Shown here: positions 29,049-37,780 of the stretch, one piece after another
How positions within the stretch are numbered: position 1 is the first letter of the stretch
Layout of the letters: every line of letters starts with the position of its first letter
Assembly (NCBI RefSeq): GCF_000741525.1
Contig: NZ_JGYP01000001.1
Coordinates: 62,001 to 126,000 of the forward strand
Direction: 5' to 3'
Length of the DNA stretch: 64,000 nucleotides
DNA from: Bifidobacterium bohemicum DSM 22767
GTDB taxonomy: Bacteria > Actinomycetota > Actinomycetes > Actinomycetales > Bifidobacteriaceae
Program-made: the position numbers and the translations under genes
Notes under the pieces: model-generated
The model's input: only the letters and a program-made list of their open reading frames with translations
Database searches by the model: none
Told to the model about the DNA's origin: nothing

Positions 29049-29603
29049 ATGGCAAACCCAGTAGAGCAGGCCAAGGAACAGATGCAGAAGTCCGTGGAGG
29101 CCACCAAAGAGAATTTCTCCGGCATTCGTACCGGGCGTGCCAATCCGGCTCTGTTGAACGGTCTGACAGTCGATTATTATGGCGTACCGACACCGATAAA
29201 ATCGGTGGCTTCGATTGGTGTTCCTGAGCCGCGGACGCTTTCCATTACCCCCTTCGACGCCTCTCAGTCGAACGCGGTCGAGAAGGCAATCCGAGATTCC
29301 GATCTTGGCGGCAGCACACGCCGTGACGGCAATGTCATTCACATGACCATGCCGGAGCTGACACAGGATCGCCGTAAGGAATACGTCAAGCTTGCCAAGA
29401 CCAAGGCCGAGGACGGCAAGGTTGCGGTACGAAATATTCGGCGCAAAACCAAGGAATCCATTGATAAGTCGGTCAAGGATGGCGATCTTGGCGAGGATGA
29501 GGGCGATCGCATGCAGAAGGACCTCGACAAGGTCACCAAGGAAATCAGTGATAGCATCGACAAGCTTCTTGAAAGCAAACAAAAGGAGATCATGGAGATC
29601 TGA
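29049..29603 (+). CDS. frr: ribosome recycling factor
   Basis: A 184-residue L-shaped protein that splits post-termination ribosomes together with EF-G. It contains FSGIRTGRANPALLNGLTVDYYG, PIKSVASIGVPEPRTLSITPFD, and the C-terminal helical bundle ending in DKLLESKQKEIMEI. The length is exactly that of the family. The ribosome site AAGGAG is seven bases before ATG 29049. It lies between pyrH and cdsA in the order conserved in actinobacteria. Confidence 0.97.
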   Translation: MANPVEQAKEQMQKSVEATKENFSGIRTGRANPALLNGLTVDYYGVPTPIKSVASIGVPEPRTLSITPFDASQSNAVEKAIRDSDLGGSTRRDGNVIHMTMPELTQDRRKEYVKLAKTKAEDGKVAVRNIRRKTKESIDKSVKDGDLGEDEGDRMQKDLDKVTKEISDSIDKLLESKQKEIMEI

Positions 29604-29683
29604 CAGCCTGTTCACCGGCGTGGCGACCCGGATTGACAACGGTGGCTATAGACACAAATATCGATATGGACTGACGAGAAAAG

Positions 29684-30685
29684 ATGACAACACAGGGTCA
29701 AGAGAGGCATTCGCACACTGAAGCCGCGTCGGCACTGGCCGATATCAACAAAAAGACCGGACGAAATATGCCACAAGCGGTGTTGACAGCCGTCATATTG
29801 ATTGCGGCCATCGTGGCATGTCTGATGATACGTATCGAACTTTTTGTGTTCCTGGTTATCTTCTTCATGTTGTTGGCTCTGCGCGAACTTCATGTCGATT
29901 TTGCTTCAGTGCATCTGTATGTTCCTTTGGTCACCTTATGGGTCTGCTGCACCGGCACACTGATAGCGCTGTATTATGCGCCAAACCATCTGCTTGCGGC
30001 AGGCCTGGGCATAGTCATCTCCGTGCTTGCTGTCACGGTTGCCGCAAGCGCACGCCATACGGTCGGAAGGCGCTTGGCCAGTGCAATCGAAGATAAACGC
30101 AATGCCGCAGCCTCTGCAAGCGTCGAATCGGTTCAATCGAAAAACGTACGAACCAAGCCCGGGAGCGCAGGCGAAAACAGCTTCGACAATGTTGCGGTTT
30201 CAATTTTCATTGTGTTGTATGTTCTTGTGCTTGCGTCGTGCATCATTCTGCCTGAGACCTTCAACGGACACCCGGTCGCCCACGTGGTCATGGTCATTTT
30301 TCTACCTGCTCTTTCTGATACCGGCGGTCTGCTTGCTGGTGCTTTCTTTGGAAAGCACAAGCTTTCACCACGTATTTCGCCGAAGAAGTCCGTGGAGGGA
30401 CTGATTGGTTCGATACTTTTTGCGATGGCTGGGGCTTTGGTCGTTTTCGCCGTTACATACCCTCAGTTGTGGTCGAGCAGATGGTGGGTGCCCGTACTGG
30501 CTGGTGTGATGGTCGGCATTGTCGGTACGTTCGGGGATCTGTGCGCCTCGATGCTTAAACGAGATATGGGCATCAAGGATATGGGGCATTTACTCAAAGG
30601 TCACGGTGGCGTCATGGATCGTGTCGATTCGATTCTTCTATGCGCGCCGTTCTTCGTCGTCTTGCTGTCGGCTACAGGTCTATGA
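29684..30685 (+). CDS. cdsA: phosphatidate cytidylyltransferase (CDP-diglyceride synthase)
   Basis: A 333-residue membrane enzyme making CDP-diacylglycerol, the precursor of phospholipids. After a hydrophilic N-terminus there are about eight hydrophobic helices. The family signature sits at the C-terminus as SDTGGLLAGAFFGKHKLSPRISPKKSVEG and GDLCASMLKRDMGIKDMGHLLKGHGGVMDRVDS, with the conserved Asp and Lys-Lys-Ser residues. A soluble insertion (about residues 125-165) is species-typical. Its product is used by PgsA, encoded at 35.0 kb. Only about 80 bases separate it from frr. Confidence 0.95.
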   Translation: MTTQGQERHSHTEAASALADINKKTGRNMPQAVLTAVILIAAIVACLMIRIELFVFLVIFFMLLALRELHVDFASVHLYVPLVTLWVCCTGTLIALYYAPNHLLAAGLGIVISVLAVTVAASARHTVGRRLASAIEDKRNAAASASVESVQSKNVRTKPGSAGENSFDNVAVSIFIVLYVLVLASCIILPETFNGHPVAHVVMVIFLPALSDTGGLLAGAFFGKHKLSPRISPKKSVEGLIGSILFAMAGALVVFAVTYPQLWSSRWWVPVLAGVMVGIVGTFGDLCASMLKRDMGIKDMGHLLKGHGGVMDRVDSILLCAPFFVVLLSATGL

Positions 30686-30759
30686 CATGGATTGTGCAAG
30701 CTGAATAAAAGCGCGATATGGAATATGAATCAGTGTGGTCTTAGGAATGTGGAACGGAC

Positions 30760-31950
30760 ATGGAGCAGGCAGTGACAGACATCGACCAAACCGTTGAAAG
30801 CGGCATCACTCCGGGAGGTCTTGAAGGAACGTTTCGTGATGTTCTTTCCAAAGACCACGCCAGGCGAGGAAAGCCGCCGCTGCATTTTGCGGACATGACC
30901 GAAAAGGAGCGAACCGCCACTGCGACTTCGCTTGGTCTGCCAAAGTTCCGTGTCAGGCAACTCGCCAATCATTATTTTGCTCATTACGATACCGACGTGG
31001 CAAATTACACGGATTTCCCAGCGCAGTTACGTTCTGATGTCCAACGCGCATTCTTTCCCCGACTCATCAGCGAAGTAACTCATCAGGTGGCTGATTCGGG
31101 TACGACCATCAAGACCCTCTGGCAGCTGTTCGACGGCTCACATATCGAGTCTGTGCTCATGCGCTATCCCAATCGTGCGACGCTGTGCATCTCAAGCCAG
31201 GTCGGTTGCGGCATGGGATGCCCTTTCTGCGCCACTGGCTCATTGGGCTTGACCCGCAACCTTTCCGCTGCGGAGATCGTCGAGCAGGTGCGTGTCGCGG
31301 CCAAGGCGATGGCCGAAGGAAAAGTCGCCGGAGGTCCGGGAAGGCTGAGCAATGTAGTGTTCATGGGTGAGGGTGAACCGATGGGCAACTACAGGTCCGT
31401 GCTCGCGGCAGTGCGCATGATCAGCGCTGAACCGCCCTTCGGTTTCGGCATTTCGGCAAGGAACATCACCGTTTCCACTGTTGGCGTGGTACCTGGCATC
31501 AAAAAGCTGACCGCCGAAGGCATCCCCGTGCGCCTTGCGGTTTCCCTGCATGCCCCTAGCGACGAACTGCGCAATGAGCTGGTGCCGATGAACCGTCGCT
31601 TTGATTCCGGTCAGGTGCTCGATGCCGCCCACGATTACTATTTGACCAGCCATCGGCGGGTCAGCATCGAATATGCCTTGATGCGCGGCATTAACGACCA
31701 GCCAGAACACGCTCGCCTTCTGGCACGCCGTCTCAACCATTATGGCGACCATTGGGTCCATGTAAATCCCATCCCTCTCAACCCCATCGAGGGGTCGAAG
31801 TGGACAGCCTCGAAACCTGAGGATGAAGTCCGGTTCCTTGAGATACTGAACAGCGCGGGCATTCCGGCCACGTTGCGCGACACGCGTGGGTCGGATATCG
31901 ATGGTGCCTGTGGTCAGCTTGCTGCGCGAGTTCTCAACAAGCGAAGCTAG
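30760..31950 (+). CDS. rlmN: dual-specificity 23S rRNA/tRNA adenine C2 methyltransferase
   Basis: A 396-residue radical-SAM enzyme that methylates A2503 of 23S rRNA and A37 of some tRNAs. The iron-sulfur cluster motif is C-G-M-G-C-P-F-C (about residues 150-157). It is preceded by CISSQVG and followed by VVFMGEGEPMGNYRSVLAAVR and GISARNITVSTVGVVPGI. The late Cys region RDTRGSDIDGACGQLA carries the second catalytic Cys. Length and motif order are normal. In relatives hisF follows; here only a hisF remnant does. Confidence 0.97.
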   Translation: MEQAVTDIDQTVESGITPGGLEGTFRDVLSKDHARRGKPPLHFADMTEKERTATATSLGLPKFRVRQLANHYFAHYDTDVANYTDFPAQLRSDVQRAFFPRLISEVTHQVADSGTTIKTLWQLFDGSHIESVLMRYPNRATLCISSQVGCGMGCPFCATGSLGLTRNLSAAEIVEQVRVAAKAMAEGKVAGGPGRLSNVVFMGEGEPMGNYRSVLAAVRMISAEPPFGFGISARNITVSTVGVVPGIKKLTAEGIPVRLAVSLHAPSDELRNELVPMNRRFDSGQVLDAAHDYYLTSHRRVSIEYALMRGINDQPEHARLLARRLNHYGDHWVHVNPIPLNPIEGSKWTASKPEDEVRFLEILNSAGIPATLRDTRGSDIDGACGQLAARVLNKRS

Positions 31951-31974
31951 CGCCAAAAGGCCATACGGTGAAAG

Positions 31975-32490
31975 ATGAATGCCATAACGACAGCCGCAAG
32001 GGTTATCCCGTGTCTTGATGTGGCCGACGGACGCGTGTTCAAAGGCGCGCACTCTGTGAACATCTCAAGGACGTTGGGGGCCGGGTGCAACCGGCAGCGC
32101 GCCATTACAACGCAGGTGCCGATGAGCTGACGGTTCTTGGCTTTACCACCTAAAGCAATACCCATCGACGCACATGTTCGACACCGTTACAAGGGTCGCT
32201 GGAGAGGTTTCATTCCGTTGTGGTGGGCGGGAGCGTGCACGCGGGAAGACGTGGACGCTCCCGCCCAGATACAGGGTCGATACAATAAGTGTCGATACGC
32301 CGCCATCAATAATTCGAATCCGATCAGCGCCGTGACTGGACGCTTCGGCAGTCAGGTTCTTGTTGCTTTCGATCGACGCTAGGCGCGAACGTGGTCAGCC
32401 GCACACCGAATTTAGTTTTGAAGTCACGATTGCGGGTGGACGATAGAACACGGGGGTTGATGCGGTGAGTGCGGTCTGTCACGCCGGTTC
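31975..32490 (+). pseudogene. hisF: decayed imidazole glycerol phosphate synthase subunit HisF
   Basis: HisF (about 255 residues) closes the imidazole ring in histidine synthesis. Reading from ATG 31975: AARVIPCLDVADGRVFKGAHSVNIS, then after a frame change AARHYNAGADELTVLGFTT and a stop, then in other frames [39 protein letters not shown], then [21 protein letters not shown], a TAG, and NTGVDAV. The order follows HisF from residue 1 to about 170. The C-terminal third (catalytic Asp region LTSMDRDG) is absent, and the next gene lgt starts at 32642. Three or more frameshifts, two stops and a 3' truncation show it is dead. The remaining roughly 150 bases before lgt hold nothing recognisable. Confidence 0.9.
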
Positions 32491-32641
32491 CCGTTCATGT
32501 TTTGGAGCCGGAGGATCTTTGCCTGTCGTCGTGCGTTCACGTGCAGAACATAACCGGCAAATAATGAGCGAGGTCCTCGAAGGGGTCACTTGCGCGTATG
32601 ATGGCGCACAATGATTCAGAGCCGCGTGATTTTGAGGTGCC

Positions 32642-33664
32642 ATGACGTTACAACATGTTTCAACAGCCATTGCGAGCCGTGCGCTTGCCTATATCCCTTC
32701 CCCCTCGATTTCTCAGTTCAAAGTCGGTCCGTTGACGATTCGCTTTTATGCGCTCTGTATCCTTGCCGGCATTATCCTTGCAGTATGGATCACTGCGAGG
32801 CGCTGGAAGAAGGTAGGGGGAAATTTCGACCAGATTCTCGACATCACCCTCGTCTGTGTTCCATGTGGAATCATCGGGGCGCGCCTGTATCACGTAGTGA
32901 CCACTCCGGAACGTTTCTTCGGACCTAATGGAGACCCTGTCGAAATTCTTCGCATCTGGAACGGTGGGCTGGGCATCTGGGGAGGCGTGCTTCTCGGAGG
33001 GTTGGCAGCGTGGGTCTGGTGTCGTCATAAGCACTATCCAACGGCCCTTCTTGCAGATGCCGTGGCTCCGGGTTTGCTTGTGGCGCAAGCCGTGGGAAGG
33101 CTCGGCAACTGGTTCAACCAGGAACTATACGGTGCGCCGACGAAACTGCCTTGGGGACTGAAACTGAACTCAACCGGTTCGGCCATCGGACACGAGGAAC
33201 AATGCTACGACGGCACGAGCTGTCCGACAGGAACGTTGTTCCACCCGACGTTCCTTTATGAGATGGTTTGGAATCTTGTCGGGGCCGCGATAATCGTCTG
33301 GATTGGCCGTAAAGCCGCGAAACGCATCAAAGCCGGAAGTCTTTTCGTGATCTACGTAATGTGGTACACCGCGGGTCGCACCTGGATCGAGGCTTTGCGA
33401 ATCGACTTTGCGCACGTAATTTTCGGCATGCGTGTCAATGTGTGGATTTCCATGATTGCGTTCATTTTCGCGGTCGTTGCGTTCGTTATTCTACAGCGTA
33501 CCGGCTCCCGACAGGTGGCTTTGGTGGAACAATTACGCACCCTGACCGAGGTTGAGATTCAGGCACAGTCCGATGGGCAATCGCGTCGACAGGCTTCCAA
33601 GCAGAATTCTTCACATGCCGAGGTTGGTCATGAAGCATGTGATTCCAAAAAATCTCAGGAGTGA
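32642..33664 (+). CDS. lgt: prolipoprotein diacylglyceryl transferase
   Basis: A 340-residue inner-membrane enzyme that attaches diacylglycerol to the lipobox cysteine of prelipoproteins. Seven hydrophobic segments are visible. The Lgt signature reads GRLGNWFNQELYG (near residues 152-164), preceded by the conserved IIGARLYHVV and GGLGIWGGVLLGG. PTFLYEMVWNLVG with the conserved Tyr-Glu follows. The C-terminal 45 residues are hydrophilic and variable. Start at ATG 32642 with AGGTG upstream. The lipoprotein at 15.4 kb is one expected substrate. Confidence 0.96.
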   Translation: MTLQHVSTAIASRALAYIPSPSISQFKVGPLTIRFYALCILAGIILAVWITARRWKKVGGNFDQILDITLVCVPCGIIGARLYHVVTTPERFFGPNGDPVEILRIWNGGLGIWGGVLLGGLAAWVWCRHKHYPTALLADAVAPGLLVAQAVGRLGNWFNQELYGAPTKLPWGLKLNSTGSAIGHEEQCYDGTSCPTGTLFHPTFLYEMVWNLVGAAIIVWIGRKAAKRIKAGSLFVIYVMWYTAGRTWIEALRIDFAHVIFGMRVNVWISMIAFIFAVVAFVILQRTGSRQVALVEQLRTLTEVEIQAQSDGQSRRQASKQNSSHAEVGHEACDSKKSQE

Positions 33665-33703
33665 CCGCGTCCAAGTCGTTCGTCTTGCCTAGGATAGGGA
33701 GCC

Positions 33704-34369
33704 ATGAGCATTCAAATAGCACCCAGTATTCTTTCGGCGGATTTCTGCAACCTCGAGCGCGATCTCAAAGCCATTGACCATGCCGATATGGTTCATGTGG
33801 ATGTAATGGACCATCACTTTGTGCCCAATCTGACCTTGGGCGAGCCCATTGTGGGACGCATCTGCGAAGTAACGGATTTGCCGGTGGACGTTCACCTGAT
33901 GATTGACGATCCTGATCGATGGGCTCCGGAGTATGCCAAGCTCGGTGCGGCCTCCGTCAGCTTCCACATGGGTGCGACGCACGCACCGGTGCGTCTGGCG
34001 CGACAACTGCACGACATGGGTTGCAAAGCCTGTTTCGCGGTGCGGCCTGCGGAACCGGTGGAGCCGATTTTCGATATTCTCGATGAGTTCGACATGATTT
34101 TGATCATGACGGTGGAACCCGGATTCGGTGGGCAGAAGTTCCTTGCCAATCAAATGGGCAAGGTACGTAGACTGCGTGATGAAATTACGGCACGCGGCTT
34201 GTCCACGCACATTCAGGTCGATGGTGGGGTAAGCCCACAGACTGCCCATATCGTCGCGGACGCGGGTGCTGACGTTCTGGTGGCAGGTTCGGCCGTATAC
34301 GGTGCCCAGGATCGTGCGAATGCGATTGACGAGATTCGAAACAAGGCGCAGGCAGCATACCAATCTTAA
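33704..34369 (+). CDS. rpe: ribulose-phosphate 3-epimerase
   Basis: A 221-residue TIM-barrel metalloenzyme interconverting ribulose-5-P and xylulose-5-P. In bifidobacteria this feeds xylulose-5-phosphate to phosphoketolase in the bifid shunt. Motifs: IAPSILSADFCNLERDL, MVHVDVMDHHFVPNLTLG (metal-binding His-Asp), DVHLMIDDPD, MTVEPGFGGQKF (catalytic loop) and IQVDGGVSPQTA with the catalytic Asp. Full length and intact. The remnant of hisE/hisG follows directly. Confidence 0.97.
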   Translation: MSIQIAPSILSADFCNLERDLKAIDHADMVHVDVMDHHFVPNLTLGEPIVGRICEVTDLPVDVHLMIDDPDRWAPEYAKLGAASVSFHMGATHAPVRLARQLHDMGCKACFAVRPAEPVEPIFDILDEFDMILIMTVEPGFGGQKFLANQMGKVRRLRDEITARGLSTHIQVDGGVSPQTAHIVADAGADVLVAGSAVYGAQDRANAIDEIRNKAQAAYQS

Positions 34370-34432
34370 AACGCATATTGACATGTGCAGCGACCCGTTC
34401 GATCAAGCATCATACAAGAAGAAGGCGGAACA

Positions 34433-35029
34433 ATGAAGACATTCGAATCACTGTTCGCAAAACTGAGCGACAAGGCTCTCGGTCGTCCTGCCCAGTCAAA
34501 GACGGTTGAAGAACGCAATCAGGGCTCCCACTTCATCGGCAAGAAAATCGTAGCAGAGGCCGGTCATATATGTCTTGCCGCTGAACATGAAGGCGCCGAC
34601 CGTACAGCCGAAGAAATCAGCCAGCTCATATTTGATAGCAGATGTCGTTTTAACTGGCACCACTGTGCGCAACGCGGGGCTTCATGTCTTCGCAGAGCCC
34701 TTGTTGGAATCCGTTTTCATCCTTATTCGCGTCTCGCATATGGATGAAAACGGCAAGAACCCCATCGTCGTCAAGCGTCGGCTGGAAGGCGTGAATACTG
34801 CCAGGCCGTATGTCATAATATATTATGATGTGCCGGTCTCACAGGTTTCCGTTGCCGTCGCCGTGACATCGGGACTGTAGAGTCCCGTTATCTTGCCGTT
34901 GCATGACAAAAATTGGTGCGCTCTGCGCGTCATGGTCCCAAGGAGAAGGTCAACTAACTGATGGACGGTCTTTACGGTGTAGGTTCTTACGCCATCATCG
35001 TTACCGCTTTGCAGGCCTCACGTATCTAG
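34433..35029 (+). pseudogene. hisE/hisG: hisE/hisG deletion remnant
   Basis: ATG 34433 begins [19 protein letters not shown], then [37 protein letters not shown]: the first two thirds of HisE (phosphoribosyl-ATP pyrophosphatase, about 87 residues). At about 34633 the sequence jumps, in another frame, into the C-terminal half of HisG (ATP phosphoribosyltransferase): [23 protein letters not shown], then RRLEGVNTARPYVIIYYDV, VTSGL, a TAG where GAG is expected, SPVILPLHDKNWCALRVMVP, a further frameshift, then MDGLYGVGSYAIIVTALQASRI and stop at 35029. One deletion therefore removed the end of hisE and the start (catalytic part) of hisG, and later point lesions hit the rest. Neither enzyme can be made. 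Confidence 0.9.
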
Positions 35030-35041
35030 AATCGCAGTTTT

Positions 35042-35635
35042 ATGAAGATGCCCACCAAACGTTACAGTCCCGATGCGAGGGATATATATCTGACCGTTCC
35101 GAATGCCATCAGTGCATTGCGTATCGTTTCCATACCATTTATCGCTTGGTTGGTAGCAAAGCATCAGATGGTTCCGGCCCTTTTCGTTCTGGCGATCTCG
35201 GCCGCCAGTGACGGACTGGACGGAATCATTGCACGCAGGTACAATCAGGTCAGTAAAATTGGGCAGATACTCGATCCAATCGCGGATCGGCTGCTTATTT
35301 TTTGCAGTATTTTAGCGCTCGGTCTTGCGGGCATCATTCCTATGTGGATGCTTGTTGTGGTCGCATTGCGGGATATGCTGCTGCTCGTGCTGATCGTCAT
35401 TCTCGCACAATACGACTATGGGCCACTGCCGGTGCATTTCATAGGCAAGGCCGGAACGGCTTTGATGATGATTTCCATCACAGCACTGATTTTTGCCGAT
35501 TTGTGGCGTAATTCGTTTGCGGACATGCTTCATCTGGCGGCGTTGGCCGCAGGAATCTGGGGCATCGCGCTGTATTGGATGGCCGGTTACATCTATGTGC
35601 GTCAGGGTGTCAGGCTGATCAGGGATAGCCAGTAA
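35042..35635 (+). CDS. pgsA: CDP-diacylglycerol-glycerol-3-phosphate 3-phosphatidyltransferase
   Basis: A 197-residue membrane enzyme of the CDP-alcohol phosphatidyltransferase family. The motif D-G-x2-A-R-x8-G-x3-D-x3-D is complete in DGLDGIIARRYNQVSKIGQILDPIAD (about residues 60-85). Four to five hydrophobic helices surround it. It makes phosphatidylglycerophosphate from the CdsA product. The start ATG 35042 is 12 bases after the end of the his remnant, so the his genes once formed one operon with it. In mycobacteria the same position before the DUF881-sbp block is held by pgsA2. Confidence 0.93.
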   Translation: MKMPTKRYSPDARDIYLTVPNAISALRIVSIPFIAWLVAKHQMVPALFVLAISAASDGLDGIIARRYNQVSKIGQILDPIADRLLIFCSILALGLAGIIPMWMLVVVALRDMLLLVLIVILAQYDYGPLPVHFIGKAGTALMMISITALIFADLWRNSFADMLHLAALAAGIWGIALYWMAGYIYVRQGVRLIRDSQ

Positions 35636-35639
35636 CTCC

Positions 35640-36620
35640 ATGAGAAACCTAGACGGCATGCCAAGAACCTTCCCGGTCAACGCCACGAATGCGCCCGTGA
35701 GGCGGCGTGCTGTCTTCTCAAGGGGAGCGGTCGGCATCGATGCGAACCATGTTGGCGCCACAGATGACCAGACGCTTCAACAGCGGCATCGCAGGCGACC
35801 GGATGACGACAGTCTGCGTCTGATTGACGATCTGACGAATCGACCTATGGATCCACTGTTTTCGGACGCGCTGTTGACCCAGAAACGCCCCCGTTCACCA
35901 CTGACTGTTTTTTTGACAAAAATGGTCGTCTTCGTTCTGTGCATTGTCGTGGGTATGGCCGGTGCGATTTTCGTACGTCAATTGCACACGGATCCGCGTA
36001 AACAGGTCAGAGAAAGCCTAATCGGCGAACTCCAACAAGAGAATACGAATTTCGATAAACTCAACAACGAGGTGAATCGCCTTCATGCAGATGTCGTCAA
36101 AAAGACCCGGACGATGCCTGTCGATGTCGATGATCCGACGTTGAACAGCGACGAGATGTCCAACGGCATGATCGCGGTCAAAGGCTCGGGGGTTGTAATC
36201 ACCGTTGCCGATCCGGGAGCCGCCAACGATAAACAGCCTGGTTTCAACCCTCGTGAAAAGACGACCGGACATTTCAAACGTGTTGTCACTGACGCGGATT
36301 TACAGCATGTCGTACGTCTGCTTTGGCAACACGGGGCCGAGGCGATCGCAATCAACGGCAATCGCGTAGGAGTGTCCACCTCGGTGCGTACTGCAGGTCA
36401 GACCATTCTCATTGGCATCAATCAGGTTACCAGTCCTTATAATATAGAGGCGATAGGCGATGCGAAGGATATGCGGACCGTCTTCGATGCGCCGGCTTCG
36501 GCTCAGTTCTACCGTGAGCTGAATGACGCCGGCATACATCCACAGGTTAGACCTGCGGTAACCTTGAAGTTACCGGCGGCCGAGTCCAAAGACCTGACCT
36601 ATGCGAAAGAGAGGGAATGA
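35640..36620 (+). CDS. DUF881 membrane-anchored protein, first copy
   Basis: A 326-residue protein with a hydrophilic N-terminus of about 95 residues, one membrane helix (TKMVVFVLCIVVGMAGAIFV), a short coiled coil (LQQENTNFDKLNNEVNRLHADV) and the extracellular DUF881 domain: VKGSGVVITVADPG, LQHVVRLLWQHGAEAIAINGNRV and TSPYNIEAIGDAKDM. Function is unknown; in actinobacteria this family always sits next to the small basic protein Sbp and is thought to belong to the envelope or division machinery. It starts four bases after pgsA and overlaps sbp by four (ATGA). Confidence 0.88.
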   Translation: MRNLDGMPRTFPVNATNAPVRRRAVFSRGAVGIDANHVGATDDQTLQQRHRRRPDDDSLRLIDDLTNRPMDPLFSDALLTQKRPRSPLTVFLTKMVVFVLCIVVGMAGAIFVRQLHTDPRKQVRESLIGELQQENTNFDKLNNEVNRLHADVVKKTRTMPVDVDDPTLNSDEMSNGMIAVKGSGVVITVADPGAANDKQPGFNPREKTTGHFKRVVTDADLQHVVRLLWQHGAEAIAINGNRVGVSTSVRTAGQTILIGINQVTSPYNIEAIGDAKDMRTVFDAPASAQFYRELNDAGIHPQVRPAVTLKLPAAESKDLTYAKERE

Positions 36621-36952
36621 TGGCAGCTGTGCTCGGGCTTATCATAGGTGTGATCGTCGGGATTTTCGTCAAACCTGACATTCCGATCGTCCTGCAGCCA
36701 TATCTTCCCATCATGGTTGTTGCCGCGCTAGACGCATTGCTTGGAGCAGCACGGTCGTATTTCGAGCGTTCATTCTCCGATCGTGTTTTCATTATCTCAT
36801 TCATTTCGAATGTTTTGACGGCCACATTGCTTGTGCTTCTCGGCAACCAGCTTGGCGTCGGTTCACAACTGCAAACAGCGGTGATCGTGGTACTGGGCAT
36901 TCGTATATTCTCGAATGTGTCCGCCATTCGTCGCTTCATCTTCAAGGGGTGA
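36617..36952 (+). CDS. sbp: small basic membrane protein Sbp (DUF1290)
   Basis: A 111-residue protein with three hydrophobic helices. It matches the Sbp/DUF1290 family: ilGLIIGVIVGIFVKPDIPIVLQPYLPIMVVAALDALLGAARSYFE, then FIISFISNVLTATLLVLLGNQLGVG and RIFSNVSAIRRFIF. In Gram-positive bacteria sbp lies upstream of division genes. Here it is sandwiched between two DUF881 genes with overlapping start and stop codons on both sides, showing tight co-translation and suggesting a membrane complex of the three. Confidence 0.93.
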   Translation: MMAAVLGLIIGVIVGIFVKPDIPIVLQPYLPIMVVAALDALLGAARSYFERSFSDRVFIISFISNVLTATLLVLLGNQLGVGSQLQTAVIVVLGIRIFSNVSAIRRFIFKG

Positions 36953-36955
36953 GTG

Positions 36956-37774
36956 ATGGTAAAGCTTTCTTCCTGGACCAAACATAGCGGCAAATCGCGG
37001 ATCAACGACGCAAGCGGTTCGGTAAATGACGAGACGGCAACGGGTTCATTCCCGGTAATCCGTAAAAAACCACCGCGTCTGGTCGAAGGCAGTAGAATGG
37101 CCAGACTGCTCTCAAGCCTGTTAATCGCCGTGCTGTGTGCTTCGCTCGGCTGGGGGTATGTCATCCAGCTCAATAACTCCACCTCCATCTATGAGACGAT
37201 GAGCGAGGAGGAATTGACACGCCTGATCGGCGAGACCAGCACGCAGGCCCAAAGCCTCCAACAGCGGAAAACCGAGCTATCCAACCAACTGAATATGCTT
37301 CAGGAAGCGGCCAACAAACAGCAGGAGGCGCAGCGTATCGCCAAACAGAATGAACAGACCAGTGGCCTGCTTTCCGGCAGGTTACCGGCAACCGGCAAAG
37401 GCGTGGTTATTACGATTGACAGGGGATCCAGACAGCGAGTGGATGCTTCGACCATGTTCCAGCTACTTGAAGAGTTGCGGAATGCAGGAGTCGAAGTTAT
37501 GGAACTGAACGATGTGCGGATTGTCACTTCCACGTATATCGATGACACTAAGAACGGTCTGATCTGTGATGGGAAAAACATCAGTGCGCCCTATACTCTG
37601 AAGGCCATAGGAGATCCGCAGAACTTGCAGAATGCGGTTACGATTGCCGGGGGAGTCGGTTCACGACTCAAGGTGAAGTTTGGTTCCGAGGTGACGGTGA
37701 CCCCTGACGATAACATTGAAATCAGCAAGACACGACAGCCTAGCCAGTATAAATACGCAAAGACTATAGAATAG
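36956..37774 (+). CDS. DUF881 membrane-anchored protein, second copy
   Basis: About 272 residues with the same plan as the first copy: cytoplasmic Ser/Lys-rich N-terminus, one membrane helix (LLSSLLIAVLCASLGWGYVIQL), a longer coiled coil (residues 80-125, many Gln and Glu), then the DUF881 domain with ATGKGVVITIDRGS, LLEELRNAGVEVMELNDVRIV and SAPYTLKAIGDPQNL. GTG 36953 directly precedes ATG 36956 and either may start. The mycobacterial order Rv1823-Rv1825 (DUF881, sbp, DUF881) is identical. The role is unproven. Confidence 0.88.
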   Translation: MVKLSSWTKHSGKSRINDASGSVNDETATGSFPVIRKKPPRLVEGSRMARLLSSLLIAVLCASLGWGYVIQLNNSTSIYETMSEEELTRLIGETSTQAQSLQQRKTELSNQLNMLQEAANKQQEAQRIAKQNEQTSGLLSGRLPATGKGVVITIDRGSRQRVDASTMFQLLEELRNAGVEVMELNDVRIVTSTYIDDTKNGLICDGKNISAPYTLKAIGDPQNLQNAVTIAGGVGSRLKVKFGSEVTVTPDDNIEISKTRQPSQYKYAKTIE

Positions 37775-37780
37775 GGAATT

